From Pirellulales bacterium (GTDB lineage: Bacteria; Planctomycetota; Planctomycetia; Pirellulales; UBA1268): 64,000 nt of DNA. Position 1 is the first letter of the stretch. The number at the start of each line of letters is the position of its first letter. This document shows, piece by piece, positions 1-9,833 of the stretch. The stretch is taken from positions 87,544 to 151,543 of the forward strand of contig JAGYJY010000013.1 of NCBI GenBank assembly GCA_018401745.1, read 5' to 3'. The position numbers were made by a program, and so were the translations under genes. Below the pieces are notes generated by a model, which was given only the letters and a program-made list of their open reading frames with translations, was not told the DNA's origin and searched no databases.

Positions 1-1330
1 CGTCACTCCCACGGGATCCGGATGCCGTCGGCTCGTCAGGAGAGCCGCCCTCTCTGAAGTGCTCGCCGTTGTTGCCCAGCAGCACGTGCTCAGCGGCAAA
101 CACACTGTCTTCAGTCAGCAGGCTGGGGCGAATCGGACGGTTGTCAGTGCCGGAGGGCGTGAGGATGCCGGCAGTGATCCAGCCGACCAGAAACACACCC
201 CAGGGCAGCAGCACCGCCAGCCACCCAGCGGTCGTTGCACCGAGCGATGCCACCATCTGCGGGCGAAACTCTTCGACAATCGCCACGATCACAAGGTTGG
301 CGAGGCCCAGCGGCAGCATCACCTTCCAGGCGAGGCTCATCAGCTGGTCGAAACGGAATCGCGGCCAGCTCCAGCGGACCAGCATGAAGAAAAGAATCAC
401 GGCCAGGATCTTGGCGGAGAAGACACCGAAGCGGATCAGGGCCATGCCCCAGCCGATGTCGTCGCCCGACCCGGTCACGCCCCACAGATGCCAGCCTCCC
501 AGAAACAGAATCACGATCAGGAAGGCGGCCGTCACCATGTGCAGGAACTCGGCGACGAGAAAGAGCAGCAGCTTGATGCCGGAATACTCGGTGTGGTAGC
601 CACCGACGAGCTCCTGCTCCGCTTCCGGCAGGTCAAACGGCAGGCGAGCCGCTTCGGCGAAGGCCGCAATCAGAAACACGAGAAACCCCAGCGGCTGCGC
701 GAAGGCATACCAGATGCCCGAATCAGCCTGACGAGTCATCACCACATCCAGCTCAAGGCTGCCAGACGCGAGCACCACACCGAGCAGGCCAAGGCCCAGC
801 GGAATCTCATAGGCCACCAGCTGGGCACTTGACCGCAGGCCACCGAGGAAGCCGTATTTGTTGTTGCTTGCCCAGCCTCCGAGCAAAACGCCGTAAACAG
901 CAATGCTCGAGAGTGCGAATACCCAGAGAATCCCCACGCTGAGGCCGGGGGCCACCAGAAACGGCACCGGATCGGGCAGCCCGTCGATGCCCAGCGGCGG
1001 TAGCACACTCCCGAAGGGAATCGCGGCAAAGATCGCCAGCGAGGTGGCGAGGATCACCAGCGGCGCTGCGTTGTAGAGCACGCGGTCGACATGGCTGGGG
1101 GTGAAGTCTTCCTTGAGGATGATCTTCAGGCCGTCGGCCAACGGCTGCCCCAGCCCAAACAGCCGGATCTTGGTCAGCGGAATGCCGACCCGGTTGGGGC
1201 CCTTGCGGTCCTGCACCCAAGCGGCGATCCAGCGTTCGACGAGCACGAGGTAGGCCGCGGCCGTCATCAGACCGCCGACGAGCAGGCCGATCTTCACCAG
1301 CGCCGCGATGGTTTCAGTTGATGGAATCAT
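1..1330 (-). CDS. nuoH: NADH-quinone oxidoreductase subunit H (partial, cut by left edge)
   Basis: Membrane subunit of complex I that carries the quinone-binding interface between the peripheral and membrane arms. The frame stays open from an ATG at 1330 to the window edge, so the C-terminus is missing. Family hallmarks are visible: an early ERWIAAWVQDRKGPNRVG segment, LKIILKEDF shortly after, the central FAEAARLPFDLPEAEQELV loop and a GGYHTEYSGIK motif, separated by strongly hydrophobic membrane segments. The start overlaps the nuoG stop by four bases (ATGA), which supports this start and translational coupling. It is the last visible gene of the nuoA-H run; nuoI would be expected beyond the edge. 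The reading comes from manual translation of the minus strand. Confidence 0.95.
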   Translation of the reverse strand, partial: MIPSTETIAALVKIGLLVGGLMTAAAYLVLVERWIAAWVQDRKGPNRVGIPLTKIRLFGLGQPLADGLKIILKEDFTPSHVDRVLYNAAPLVILATSLAIFAAIPFGSVLPPLGIDGLPDPVPFLVAPGLSVGILWVFALSSIAVYGVLLGGWASNNKYGFLGGLRSSAQLVAYEIPLGLGLLGVVLASGSLELDVVMTRQADSGIWYAFAQPLGFLVFLIAAFAEAARLPFDLPEAEQELVGGYHTEYSGIKLLLFLVAEFLHMVTAAFLIVILFLGGWHLWGVTGSGDDIGWGMALIRFGVFSAKILAVILFFMLVRWSWPRFRFDQLMSLAWKVMLPLGLANLVIVAIVEEFRPQMVASLGATTAGWLAVLLPWGVFLVGWITAGILTPSGTDNRPIRPSLLTEDSVFAAEHVLLGNNGEHFREGGSPDEPTASGSRGSD

Positions 1331-2994
1331 GAGGTGGCGAGTTGCTGGAGACGGAGATCAATGCCGATCGGCGGGAGGTCTTCCGCCAGCGCGGCAAGGG
1401 CGGACGATGTCGCTGCAGCCTCCCGACGGATGACTGCCGGATCGTAGAGACGGTGGCGGCCGAGCATGTTCCACAGCAGGCGACCTTCCGGCCAGACGCC
1501 GGAGGGGGCGCGGATGGCCCGCTCAAACGACTGGGCCCACTGGGCGTGGTTGACCCAGGTGCCTGACCGTTCGGCAAATCCCGCTGCCGGCAGCAGCCAG
1601 TCGGCACGGTCTGCCAGCGGTGACGTAAAGAGATCCTGAACGATCAGGCAGCGAAGCTTTTCAAAGCGGGCCGCCGTCGCTTCGTCGATCCATGAGGCTG
1701 CCTCTGAGGGCGGCCGGTTGCCTGCGGGCGGATAGGCGGCTGAGATCCAGGCAGCCGTGCAGGAGCCGCTCTCAACAGCATCCAGCAGCGTCTCCCACCG
1801 TGGCACCGTGGGGTCGAAGCCCGCAATCACATGCTCAACGCCCACACGATTGGGGCACTTTTCGCTGCGGATCGTGAAGCCGCCGGGGAAGCTTTCGTCT
1901 TCGCCGCTGGTGGGCACGAAGCCGACAGCGAGCATGGCCTGCGGGTCGATGCTGCGAGCGACACTGCAGAGCATCCAGGCCTCTTCCACCGTGAGCATCG
2001 GCGACACGGCAACCGCAAGCCGCCCACCATTGGCAGTGGCTGCAGCGAGGTCGCTGCGGAGCAGTCCGATGATGTCGGCCCACTCCACGGGCTCGGCAGC
2101 GGCGTTTCCCTTGCCGTCCCGCTGCCGCTTCGGCTCGACGAGCCGCGATGGATCGTGCAGGTGGTGCCAGCCGTAGCGGCCCTCATCGCAGATCCACCAC
2201 TTGTTGACGTGCTGGTTTTCTCGCGGCTTGAGGCGATAGATCGTGTCTTGGTTGTGTTCGGTGTGGATCGAACAGCCCGCCGAACAGCCGCCGCAGACGC
2301 CGTCTTCCCTCTTCAAAAACCAGACCCGCTGCTGGTAGAGGAAGTCCTTGTCGCCAAGGGCACCGACCGGACAGAGGTCAACCACATTGCCGGAGAGTTT
2401 GTTGTCGAGTGGATAGCCCGGGAAGATGTCGATCTCTTCCTTGGAGCCTCGCGAGCTCACCATGAGCTCGCCGGTGCCGGCAACCTCGCGGGTAAACCGC
2501 ACACACCGCGTGCACATGATGCAGCGATCGACAAAGAGCGAAACGGTCGGCCCCACGTCCCGCTTGCGGCTTGTGAAGGGATGGATATCGGCCCGCCGCT
2601 GAGCCTGGCCATGCTCGAAGTGGTAGTCCTGAAGCCGGCATTCGCCAGCCTTGTCGCAGATTGGGCAGTCAACCGGATGATCAATCAGCAGGGCTTCTTC
2701 GACCCGGGCCCGGCTCTCTTTCACCTTGCTGCTTTCGGTGACAATCACCGTGCCATCCTTGGCGGGCGTCTGGCAGGCCGGAACCAGCTTGGGCACCATC
2801 GAAGTCTTGCCGGTTTCAGCGTCGCGGCTGCCGACCTCGATCAGGCACATTCGGCAGCTCGCCACCACCGACAGGCCTGGATGCCAGCAGTAGTGAGGAA
2901 TCTCCGCGCCCGCCCGTCGGGCGGCCTCGATGCAGTTGAGCCGCTCATCAGTTCCGATCTCGATTTCACGTCCGTCGACGATGACGGTGGGCAT
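1327..2994 (-). CDS. nuoG: NADH-quinone oxidoreductase subunit G (short form)
   Basis: Iron-sulfur subunit of the complex I peripheral arm that relays electrons from NuoF/NuoE to the quinone site. Ligands visible in the 555-residue product: a 2Fe-2S set at C36, C47, C50 and C74; the H106/C110/C113/C119 cluster; C158/C161/C164/C208; and a further C234-x2-C237-x3-C241-x27-C269 set that matches the N7 cluster. The molybdopterin-like C-terminal domain is much reduced compared with the 700-900 residues common in bacteria. The start overlaps the nuoF stop by one base and the stop overlaps nuoH by four. No frame break is seen. Confidence 0.95.
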   Translation of the reverse strand: MPTVIVDGREIEIGTDERLNCIEAARRAGAEIPHYCWHPGLSVVASCRMCLIEVGSRDAETGKTSMVPKLVPACQTPAKDGTVIVTESSKVKESRARVEEALLIDHPVDCPICDKAGECRLQDYHFEHGQAQRRADIHPFTSRKRDVGPTVSLFVDRCIMCTRCVRFTREVAGTGELMVSSRGSKEEIDIFPGYPLDNKLSGNVVDLCPVGALGDKDFLYQQRVWFLKREDGVCGGCSAGCSIHTEHNQDTIYRLKPRENQHVNKWWICDEGRYGWHHLHDPSRLVEPKRQRDGKGNAAAEPVEWADIIGLLRSDLAAATANGGRLAVAVSPMLTVEEAWMLCSVARSIDPQAMLAVGFVPTSGEDESFPGGFTIRSEKCPNRVGVEHVIAGFDPTVPRWETLLDAVESGSCTAAWISAAYPPAGNRPPSEAASWIDEATAARFEKLRCLIVQDLFTSPLADRADWLLPAAGFAERSGTWVNHAQWAQSFERAIRAPSGVWPEGRLLWNMLGRHRLYDPAVIRREAAATSSALAALAEDLPPIGIDLRLQQLATS

Positions 2995-4358
2995 CAGTGG
3001 GCTCCCACAATCTGAAGGGCGGGCACTGGATCGGTGACCATCCAGCCCTCGGGGTTGGTGCGTTTGATGGTTTCTTCAAACTCGTCGCGGAACTTGTTGA
3101 TCGCGTTCTTGATGGGCCAGGCTGCGCCATCGGCAAGCCCACAGATCGTGGAGCCGGGCATCATACCCATCGTGTTGCCATTCTCGAGCAGGATCTCCAG
3201 GTCCTTCAGTCGGCCCTTGCCCGCCCGGATCCGCTCGAGAATCCGCTGGTTCCAGCTCGTGCCTTCACGGCAGGGGGTGCACTGGCCGCACGACTCGTGA
3301 GCAAAGAAGCGACAAGAGTTGTGGAGAAAGTCGACGATGCTGACCGTCTCGTCAATCACCACCACCGCCCCGGTGCCCAGGCCCATACAGCCAACCGTGC
3401 CCGGACCCTTGAAGTCGAGCGGCGTGTCAAACTCTGCTTCCGTCATCAAGCCCATCGAGATGCCGCCGGGGATCGCCGCTTTCGCCTTGCGTCCTTTCCA
3501 GACACCACCGCCATACTCATCGATCAGTTGCCGCAGCGTGATGCCCAGCGGAGCCTCATAGCAGCCGGGCTTTTCAACGTGCCCGGAGAGGCAGTAGAGC
3601 TTGGGGCCGTAGCTGCCAGGGTCGCGAGGATTCTCGGGATCTGCTGGCACACCGATGGAGCGAAACCAGTCGGTCCCGCGGCGGGCGATCTGGGCCACGC
3701 AGGCCATCGTCTCGATGTTGTTGACCACCGTCGGCTTGCGAAACAAGCCCTCGATGGCAGGGAAAGGCGGCTTGATCCGCGGCCAAGCTCGCTTGCCTTC
3801 AATGCTCTCGATCAGGCCGGTCTCTTCACCGCAGATGTACGCCGCAGCACCGCGGTGCAGGTAGATGTCGAGCGAGAAGCCGCTGCCCTTGATGTTGCTG
3901 CCGAGCAGGCCGGCCGCAGAGGCCTCGTCGATCGCGGCCTGGAGCCGATCCCAGGCGTGCGGATACTCATACCGCAGGTAGATGTAGGCCGTGGTTGCCC
4001 GCGTGGCATACGAGGAGATCATCGTCCCCTCGATCACCTGATGAGGGTCGTCTTCCATCAGGATGCGGTTGTTGAAGGTGCCCGGCTCACTCTCGTCTGC
4101 ATTCACGCAGAGGTAGATCGGCCCGGGGTGATCCTTGGGCAGAAAGCCCCACTTCACACCGGTGGGGAAGCCGGCACCACCGCGACCACGAAGGCCCGAG
4201 GATTTGACCAGCTCGATGACGTCCGTGGGCTGCTGCTCGGCAAGCAGTTTTTCAAACGGTGCATAGCCACCGCGGGAACAATAGCTCTCCAGCGTGTGGC
4301 TGTCGGGCGTGCCGATGGCTTCCAGCAAAACCGGCTCAAATGGCGGCATGTCAGGCAC
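2994..4358 (-). CDS. nuoF: NADH-quinone oxidoreductase subunit F
   Basis: Flavoprotein subunit that oxidises NADH and holds FMN and a 4Fe-4S cluster. The 454-residue protein has the glycine-rich GRGGAGFPTG motif at residues 58-67, an NADESEPGTFNNR segment, the AAYICGEETGLIESIEG motif and the C-terminal ESCGQCTPCREG cluster motif. Length is normal for the family. Its start lies inside the nuoE 3' end (8-base overlap) and its TGA shares one base with the nuoG start, so the three genes are almost certainly co-transcribed and coupled. Confidence 0.97.
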   Translation of the reverse strand: MPDMPPFEPVLLEAIGTPDSHTLESYCSRGGYAPFEKLLAEQQPTDVIELVKSSGLRGRGGAGFPTGVKWGFLPKDHPGPIYLCVNADESEPGTFNNRILMEDDPHQVIEGTMISSYATRATTAYIYLRYEYPHAWDRLQAAIDEASAAGLLGSNIKGSGFSLDIYLHRGAAAYICGEETGLIESIEGKRAWPRIKPPFPAIEGLFRKPTVVNNIETMACVAQIARRGTDWFRSIGVPADPENPRDPGSYGPKLYCLSGHVEKPGCYEAPLGITLRQLIDEYGGGVWKGRKAKAAIPGGISMGLMTEAEFDTPLDFKGPGTVGCMGLGTGAVVVIDETVSIVDFLHNSCRFFAHESCGQCTPCREGTSWNQRILERIRAGKGRLKDLEILLENGNTMGMMPGSTICGLADGAAWPIKNAINKFRDEFEETIKRTNPEGWMVTDPVPALQIVGAH

Positions 4359-4905
4359 CTTCCCTTGGTTGCGTGGCGGCCTTGGAACTGCCGTCCGTGG
4401 AGCGGCGGTCGGCCCGCACCTTGACAGCCTCGATGGCGGCGGCGGCGGCGGCGGGCTCCAGGTTTTTCAGCAGGTCGTCGTTGGCAAGCACACACGGAGC
4501 AAAATCACAGGCACCGAGGCACTCTGCCGGCTCGATCGTCAGCGACCCATCGTCGGTGGTGCCGTAGGGCTGAATCCCGTACTGGCTGCAGAGCTTCTCG
4601 AGCAGCTCCTCACCGCCCCGCAGGGCACATGACACCGAACGGCAGACAAAGGCCCGCACCGTTCCGTGCGGCTTCTTCTGATGGAAAAACTCATAGAAGC
4701 TGAGCGTGTCTTGGACCTCGGCCGGGGGCAGCCCAAGCACGTTGGCCACGTCGACCACGGCGTCGAGCGGCACGTGCCGCAGCGCCTTGTTGACAATGTG
4801 CAGCGCGGGCAGCACGAGCGCTCGACGGTCGGGGTACCGCGGAGCGAGCGCTTCGATTTCCGCCACCATCTCGGGTGTCAGGCGTGTGAGGGCGTGGCTG
4901 ATCAT
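4351..4905 (-). CDS. nuoE: NADH-quinone oxidoreductase subunit E
   Basis: Thioredoxin-fold 2Fe-2S subunit that pairs with NuoF. The start was set at the ATG at 4905 (MISHALTRLTPEM), which lies just after the nuoD stop; a longer frame would run into nuoD. The four cluster ligands appear as CRSVSC followed by ECLGACDFAPCV. The C-terminus is alanine-rich and then charged, which is unremarkable. The gene lies seven bases downstream of nuoD and overlaps nuoF by eight. Confidence 0.95.
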   Translation of the reverse strand: MISHALTRLTPEMVAEIEALAPRYPDRRALVLPALHIVNKALRHVPLDAVVDVANVLGLPPAEVQDTLSFYEFFHQKKPHGTVRAFVCRSVSCALRGGEELLEKLCSQYGIQPYGTTDDGSLTIEPAECLGACDFAPCVLANDDLLKNLEPAAAAAAIEAVKVRADRRSTDGSSKAATQPREGA

Positions 4906-4912
4906 GAAATGG

Positions 4913-6163
4913 CTACCGGTCGAGTTCTGCGGCGATGATGTTGAGACTGCCGAGCACGGCCACAACATCGGAAAGCGTGTGGCCGCGAATCAGGTGGGGA
5001 AAAAGAGCGAAGTGCAGCAAGCTTGGCGGCCGACAGCGGGCTCGATAGGCGGTCTCGTTGCCGTCACCGACGAGATAAAAGCCGAGTTCACCGTTGGGTG
5101 CCTCGATTGCGGCATACGACTCCTCGTAGGGCACCTCAAAGCCTCGATTGCTCATCGACAGCTCAAAGTGTGAGATCGTGCCTTCGATCGTTGAGTAGAC
5201 CTGCTTCTTGTCGGGCCGGGCGATCCGCTGATCGATGCCGATGTCGACAGGACCCGCGGGAATGTTTTCCACTGCCTGAGAGACGATACGAAGGCTTTCC
5301 CGCATTTCATCCATGCGAACGAGGTAGCGGGCGTAGCAGTCGCCAGCCGTGGCGCAGGGCACGGAAAAGTCGAAGTCGTTGTAGGCGAGATAGGGCTCGT
5401 CTTTGCGGAGATCGCGGGTCACGCCACTGGCCCGGGCGATCGGGCCGGTCGCTCCTCGTGCGATAGCCTCCGCCTTGCTGAGCACGCCCACGCCCTTCGT
5501 GCGATCGACAAAGATTCGGTTGCGGGTCAGCAGCCGCTCCATGTCGACGAGCGTTTTGGGGAAAGTCTTCAGGAAGGAGCGGATTTTTTCCACCACCAAT
5601 GGTGTGATGTCTTGCGAGAGCCCACCCACCCTGGTGTAGCTGGTGGTGAAGCGGGCTCCGCAGAGCGTTTCGAAGATGTCGTAGATCACCTCTCGCTGCT
5701 GAAACGCATAGAGGAAGAATGTGAGGGCTCCCGTGTCGAGCCCGACTGCGCCGTTGCACAGAAGATGATCACTGATTCTGGAAAGCTCGGCCACGATCGT
5801 GCGGATGTAGACGCACCGCGGCGTCACCTCGATGCCCAGAAGTTTCTCCACCGCATGATGCCAGGCCACGTTGTTGGCCATTGGCGAGATGTAGTTCATG
5901 CGGTCGGTGACCGTCACATACTGATTGAATGAGAGGTGCTCACCAATCTTCTCAAAACCAGAATGGAGATAGCCCATTTCGGGCATCGCATCAACGACCC
6001 GCTCGCCCTCAAGCTTCAGCACGAGCCGCAGCGTGGTGTGCGTGGCCGGATGCTGTGGGCCGAAGTTCAGCGTCCAGAGATAATCCTCGCTGCGACTTGC
6101 CGTGCTACGTGCAGTTGTGTCAGCGGCTGGCTGCGAGAGCGGTTCGGATGTGGCGATGGACAT
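4913..6163 (-). CDS. nuoD: NADH-quinone oxidoreductase subunit D
   Basis: 49-kDa subunit that forms part of the quinone pocket, related to the large subunit of NiFe hydrogenases. The 416-residue product has NFGPQHPATHTTLRL near the N-terminus, PEMGYLHSGFEK, and a conserved C-terminal end on ELDR. The ATG at 6163 is chosen because it follows the nuoC TAG by four bases; the longer possible frame begins inside nuoC with a low-complexity leader. No disruption is seen. Confidence 0.95.
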   Translation of the reverse strand: MSIATSEPLSQPAADTTARSTASRSEDYLWTLNFGPQHPATHTTLRLVLKLEGERVVDAMPEMGYLHSGFEKIGEHLSFNQYVTVTDRMNYISPMANNVAWHHAVEKLLGIEVTPRCVYIRTIVAELSRISDHLLCNGAVGLDTGALTFFLYAFQQREVIYDIFETLCGARFTTSYTRVGGLSQDITPLVVEKIRSFLKTFPKTLVDMERLLTRNRIFVDRTKGVGVLSKAEAIARGATGPIARASGVTRDLRKDEPYLAYNDFDFSVPCATAGDCYARYLVRMDEMRESLRIVSQAVENIPAGPVDIGIDQRIARPDKKQVYSTIEGTISHFELSMSNRGFEVPYEESYAAIEAPNGELGFYLVGDGNETAYRARCRPPSLLHFALFPHLIRGHTLSDVVAVLGSLNIIAAELDR

Positions 6164-6167
6164 GGCT

Positions 6168-6716
6168 CTAACTCTGCTCCCGCGAGATGACAGGGAAGTT
6201 GTGCCGCTCGCCACGTCCTTGGAGCGGATAGTCTTTCCGCAGCGGATGGGCGGCGAACTCCTCGGGCATCACCAGCCGGCGAAGGTCTGGATGGCCCGTG
6301 AAGCGAATACCGAAGAGATCCCAGACCTCCCGCTCAAGCCAGTTGGCCGCAGGCCACAGCGGGACCATGCTCGGCACAGTCGGCTCGGGATCGTCGACGA
6401 AGCAGCGAACCGTGAGCCGCTCATTGGTGCGGGTGTTGACCAGCAGATAGACGAGGCCGTAGCGGCTCGTCGCCCCGCGGTATTCCAGGTAGTCCACGCA
6501 GCTGACATCCACCAGCAGGTCAAAGCCCAGCTGGTGGATCTGCCGCATCGCATCCGCCAATGAGGCTGCTGGCATCACCACCCGTTGCTGCCCGCGAAAC
6601 ACCGACGATTCCAGCCCGGGAAACGCTGCGATCAGGGCCTGGTAGCCGGCATCGGAGCCACCACCGGTCGATGTCTCGGGCGATGTCTCGGGCGAAGTTT
6701 CAGGCTCAACGGACAT
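6168..6716 (-). CDS. nuoC: NADH-quinone oxidoreductase subunit C
   Basis: 30-kDa subunit of the complex I peripheral arm that contacts NuoD. The 182-residue product has a serine/threonine/glutamate-rich leader with a repeated SPET unit, then the family core: VDVSCVDYLEYRG, a WLEREVWDLFGIRFTGHPDL signature and HPLRKDYPLQGRGER near the C-terminus. It sits 72 bases after nuoB and four before nuoD. NuoC is a separate gene here, not fused to nuoD. Confidence 0.95.
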   Translation of the reverse strand: MSVEPETSPETSPETSTGGGSDAGYQALIAAFPGLESSVFRGQQRVVMPAASLADAMRQIHQLGFDLLVDVSCVDYLEYRGATSRYGLVYLLVNTRTNERLTVRCFVDDPEPTVPSMVPLWPAANWLEREVWDLFGIRFTGHPDLRRLVMPEEFAAHPLRKDYPLQGRGERHNFPVISREQS

Positions 6717-6788
6717 GGCGGTGGGCTGCAGGTGGGCGTGGTGAGGAAGAAATCTGTGGCGAAGTATGGTGCGGATGTGGCGGGCCTA

Positions 6789-7457
6789 TCAACGACCCGC
6801 TGGGGCAGACCGCTCCGCGGCAAGCTGCCGCTGAATGACGGGATTGCGGGAGGCATCGAGGGTCAGCGGATCCCCCGACTCGGTCAGGGCACGCTTGCGA
6901 AGCTGCCTGGCAGCCGTGTCGAACTCCCGGCCTGTGATCGTGCCTTCCTGCTGGATCTTGTCTTGCAGGTCGATGATCGCCTGAATCAGCTGCTCAGGCC
7001 GCGGAGGGCAGCCGGGCACATACATGTCGACCGGGATGAAGCGATCGATGCCCTGCACGACGGCATAGGTGTCAAACACGCCCCGGTGCTCGCACAGGCA
7101 CCCATCGAGATGCACCACTTCGGCTCACTCATCTGCAGCCAGATTCTCTGCAGCACAGGCAGCATTTTCATCACCACGCGGCCGGCAACGATCATCAGGT
7201 CGCACTGCCGCGGGCTGAAACGAAACACCTCAGCGCCGAATCGTGCCAGGTCGTGCTTCGCACCACCCGTAGCCATCAGCTCAATGCCGCAGCAGGCGGT
7301 GGCGAATGGCATGGGCCAAAGGCTGTTTTTGCGGCACCAGCTGGCAAGCTCGTCGAGTCGGCTGACAACGACGTTTTCAGGAAGTTCAAGACGTGCATCC
7401 AGCGACGACGTTCTGCCGCGGCGAGGCCGTCTGCAGCTGTGGCCCTGTTATCGCCAT
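6789..7457 (-). CDS. nuoB: NADH-quinone oxidoreductase subunit B, frame broken
   Basis: Subunit carrying cluster N2, which donates electrons to quinone. The cluster ligands are all readable: the CC pair in [15 protein letters not shown], the Cys of ISMGACAST and [11 protein letters not shown]. The first half, to MGACAST, and the second half, from [11 protein letters not shown], are in different frames. The break falls in a run of four C at 7081-7084 on the plus strand; one extra base restores the family sequence. A second break seems to lie between the likely ATG at 7457, which overlaps nuoA by ten bases, and the [15 protein letters not shown] segment near 7386. With intact neighbours on both sides I read this as a functional gene with consensus errors; real inactivation is the alternative. 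Confidence 0.85.
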
Positions 7458-7843
7458 CGAAAAACCCCCTTTTTCCAGTCGTAGGCGAATCCCGCCACGA
7501 CCAATGCGAGGAACACCATCGCTCCTGCAAAAACCATCCCGCGGCTTTCCACGCTGCCGTCTGCGACAGCGGCGTCGATACCGGCCGGCGAGCGGCTGGC
7601 CACGGCCCACGGGTAGAGAAAGAGCAGCTCCACATCGAACACAAGAAAGGTGATCGCCACCAAGTGAAACCGCACATCAAACCGCCGCCGCGTGTCATGG
7701 ACGGGGTCCATGCCGCTTTCGTAGGGCATCGACTTGACGGGCGTTGTCCGCTTCGGGCCGATCAGCTGAGCGGCGACCACCAAACCCACCGAGACTGCGG
7801 CGGCAATCGCCACAAACAGGATCACAGGCAGGATCGGATTCAT
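7448..7843 (-). CDS. nuoA: NADH-quinone oxidoreductase subunit A
   Basis: Small membrane subunit of complex I with three membrane helices. The start is the ATG at 7843, preceded at seven bases by GGAG; longer frames add an unlikely leader. Helix 1 begins MNPILPVILFVAIAAAV, a KSMPYESGMDPVHDTRRRFD loop follows, then the FHLVAITFLVFDVELLFLYP segment and a final helix ending [10 protein letters not shown]. This is the first gene of the nuo run; the promoter should lie in the 261-base divergent gap before the M20 peptidase, where I could not identify a convincing -35/-10 pair. Confidence 0.96.
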   Translation of the reverse strand: MNPILPVILFVAIAAAVSVGLVVAAQLIGPKRTTPVKSMPYESGMDPVHDTRRRFDVRFHLVAITFLVFDVELLFLYPWAVASRSPAGIDAAVADGSVESRGMVFAGAMVFLALVVAGFAYDWKKGVFRWR

Positions 7844-8104
7844 CACACGCTCCGGGCAAACGCGGACTCCCTGCAACCTGCTCGAGTGTCCGCAGAACGG
7901 CGTCTTCTGCAAAAACCGCTGCGCCAGCCGACTTTGTGAAAAATGTCACGAAGTCTCTCTCTTTATACAGTCCTGAAGCCGGATGGGCGAGACGAGACCC
8001 GAGACCCGCGGCGGCGGTGTACAACCGGGAGAGCTCTGCCGCGTGTGGAGCCGGATCAGCGTCCGGAGAACGACGAGGGCCTGCAGGCCGCACGAGGAGC
8101 CTTG

Positions 8105-9318
8105 ATGATCGATCACGTTGCCACCCTGGCCGACCTTGTCCGGCGGCCGAGCGTCAATCCGATGGGCCGCACGCTCACGGGCCCTGAGTATCTCGAAGGC
8201 CGCGTGAGTGAGTATCTCGTGCAGCGGTTCTCCACCGCCGGGCTTGCCTGGGCACGGCAGAACGTAGCGCCGGGCCGGGACAACGTGCTCGCGGTGCTCG
8301 ACGCGACCGAGCCGGGGAGCCCGACGGTCCTCTGGGACGCCCATCAAGACACCGTGCCGGTCGACGGCATGACGATCGCGCCGTTCACGCCCGTGCTTCG
8401 CGATGGCAGACTCTACGGCCGGGGTTCCTGCGACGTGAAGGGAGGCATGGCAGCCATGCTCGTGGCCATGGAGCGGCTCCGACACTTGCCTCGCCGGAGC
8501 GTCAGAATCGTGTTTGCGGCAACGGTCAACGAGGAATTCGGGTTTTCTGGGGCCAAAGCTGTGGCCCGCCTGTGGCAGGTGCCGTGCGAGTCCTGTTCCT
8601 CCGCAGACCGCCCTGCCGCAGAACTGCTCGCCGGCAGGCCGCTCGCAGCGGTGGTGGCGGAGCCCACCGAGCTGAACCTGGTTGCGACCCACAAGGGGGC
8701 CGTGCGGTGGCGGCTCGTGGCCCACGGCCGAGCCTGCCATAGCGCCTTTCCGGAAGACGGGGCCAATGCCATCTACCCCGCCGCGCGGGCTGCCCTAGCG
8801 ATGGAGCGTTTGGCCGCCGAACTCGGCAGTCGGTCACCGGACCATCCGTGCGGTCCGCCAACGCTGAGCATCGGCACGATTCATGGCGGCATCGGGGTCA
8901 ACCTCGTGCCCGACCGCGTGGTTCTCGAAATCGATCGCAGACTCCTCCCGGGGAGTCCGCTGAGGCAGCCCGGCAGGAGGTGATCGACGCTGTGGCCACC
9001 GCCGTCGGGCCGGAGGCGAGTGCCGCGATCGAACACGAGCCGCCGTTTCTCTCCAGCGAAGGATTGCCGCAGGAAGTTGACGGACGAACGGCGGCGATGC
9101 TCGCCGCTGCGGCCACCCGCTGCGGCCACAAGACCCGAGTCTTGGCCGCGCGGTATGGCACCAACGCGAGCATCTATGCTGCCGCTGACGTGCCGAGCGT
9201 TGTCTTCGGACCAGGCAGCATTGCCCAGGCGCACACGGTCGATGAGTGGATCGAACTCGACCAGGTCGCCCTCGCCGCCGCCATCCTCACCGACACCGTC
9301 GCTGCAGCAGCAGTCTGA
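8105..9318 (+). CDS. M20-family metallopeptidase / deacylase, frame broken
   Basis: Zinc-dependent amidohydrolase of the ArgE/DapE/ACY1 group. Visible motifs: WDAHQDTVPVDG (metal His and catalytic Asp), GRGSCDVKGGMAA (bridging Asp), ATVNEEFGFSG (general base Glu and metal Glu), and QAHTVDEWIEL near the C-terminus for the last metal His. The ATG at 8105 follows AGGAG by six bases. The frame changes at a run of four G at 8950-8953; one added G joins EIDRRLLPG to ESAEAARQEVIDAV and restores the dimerisation and C-terminal part. The substrate cannot be named from sequence alone; the gene stands alone, with no arginine or lysine genes next to it. Confidence 0.85.
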
Positions 9319-9333
9319 CGGGATCGGCAGCGA

Positions 9334-9675
9334 TCAGAACTGATCGAGGATGAAGTGGTGCCCGTGGTGGTACCGCCGCGACTTTGGAAAGTAGTTCTGC
9401 CAGCTGCGGTTGTAGACCGGCACACGCATCTCCTGCGGATAGCGGTAGTAGAGGTCTTCGGCAGACCGCATGTACTCGTCGGTGTAGTAGTTCTGCGGAT
9501 AGAAGACGTATGGATAGTGGTAGAAACGGTTCCAGTCATGGCTGGAATACGAATGGGCCCACTGCTTGCCGAAGGCCTGCGTGCCACCAAAGCCTTGGGC
9601 CTCAGCAGACGGTCCGCCCCACACGAGCGCCCCTGCGACGAGCGCGGAGGCTGCCACGATCTTTCGGATGGTCAT
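9334..9675 (-). CDS. Small secreted aromatic-rich protein
   Basis: A 113-residue protein with a clear signal peptide (MTIRKIVAASALVAGALVWG, cleavage expected after AEA near residue 26). The mature part is rich in Tyr, His, Arg and Asn, with WNRFYHYPYVFYPQNYY and RYPQEMRVPVYNRSWQNY. I recognise this as a type common in planctomycete genomes but know no assigned function. It is convergent with the M20 gene, with a gap of only 15 bases. Confidence 0.8.
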   Translation of the reverse strand: MTIRKIVAASALVAGALVWGGPSAEAQGFGGTQAFGKQWAHSYSSHDWNRFYHYPYVFYPQNYYTDEYMRSAEDLYYRYPQEMRVPVYNRSWQNYFPKSRRYHHGHHFILDQF

Positions 9676-9833
9676 CGATTGTTCCCCCTGTCTTACGGCG
9701 ACGGTCCGCGACCGGTGTCGGAACCGCTCCCGTCCCTACCTCCATCGGCAATCGGCAGGACCGGTCTTGACGGTCTTTCCGGCACTGCCGGAAGAATCGT
9801 CGCCGGAAGCATCGTCAGCAGGGGGCTCACCGG

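Noticed and set aside
1831..4424. Long plus-strand frames opposite nuoG and nuoF (394 and 475 codons)
   Set aside because: High-GC shadow frames; the minus strand encodes complete conserved complex I subunits with all cluster ligands.
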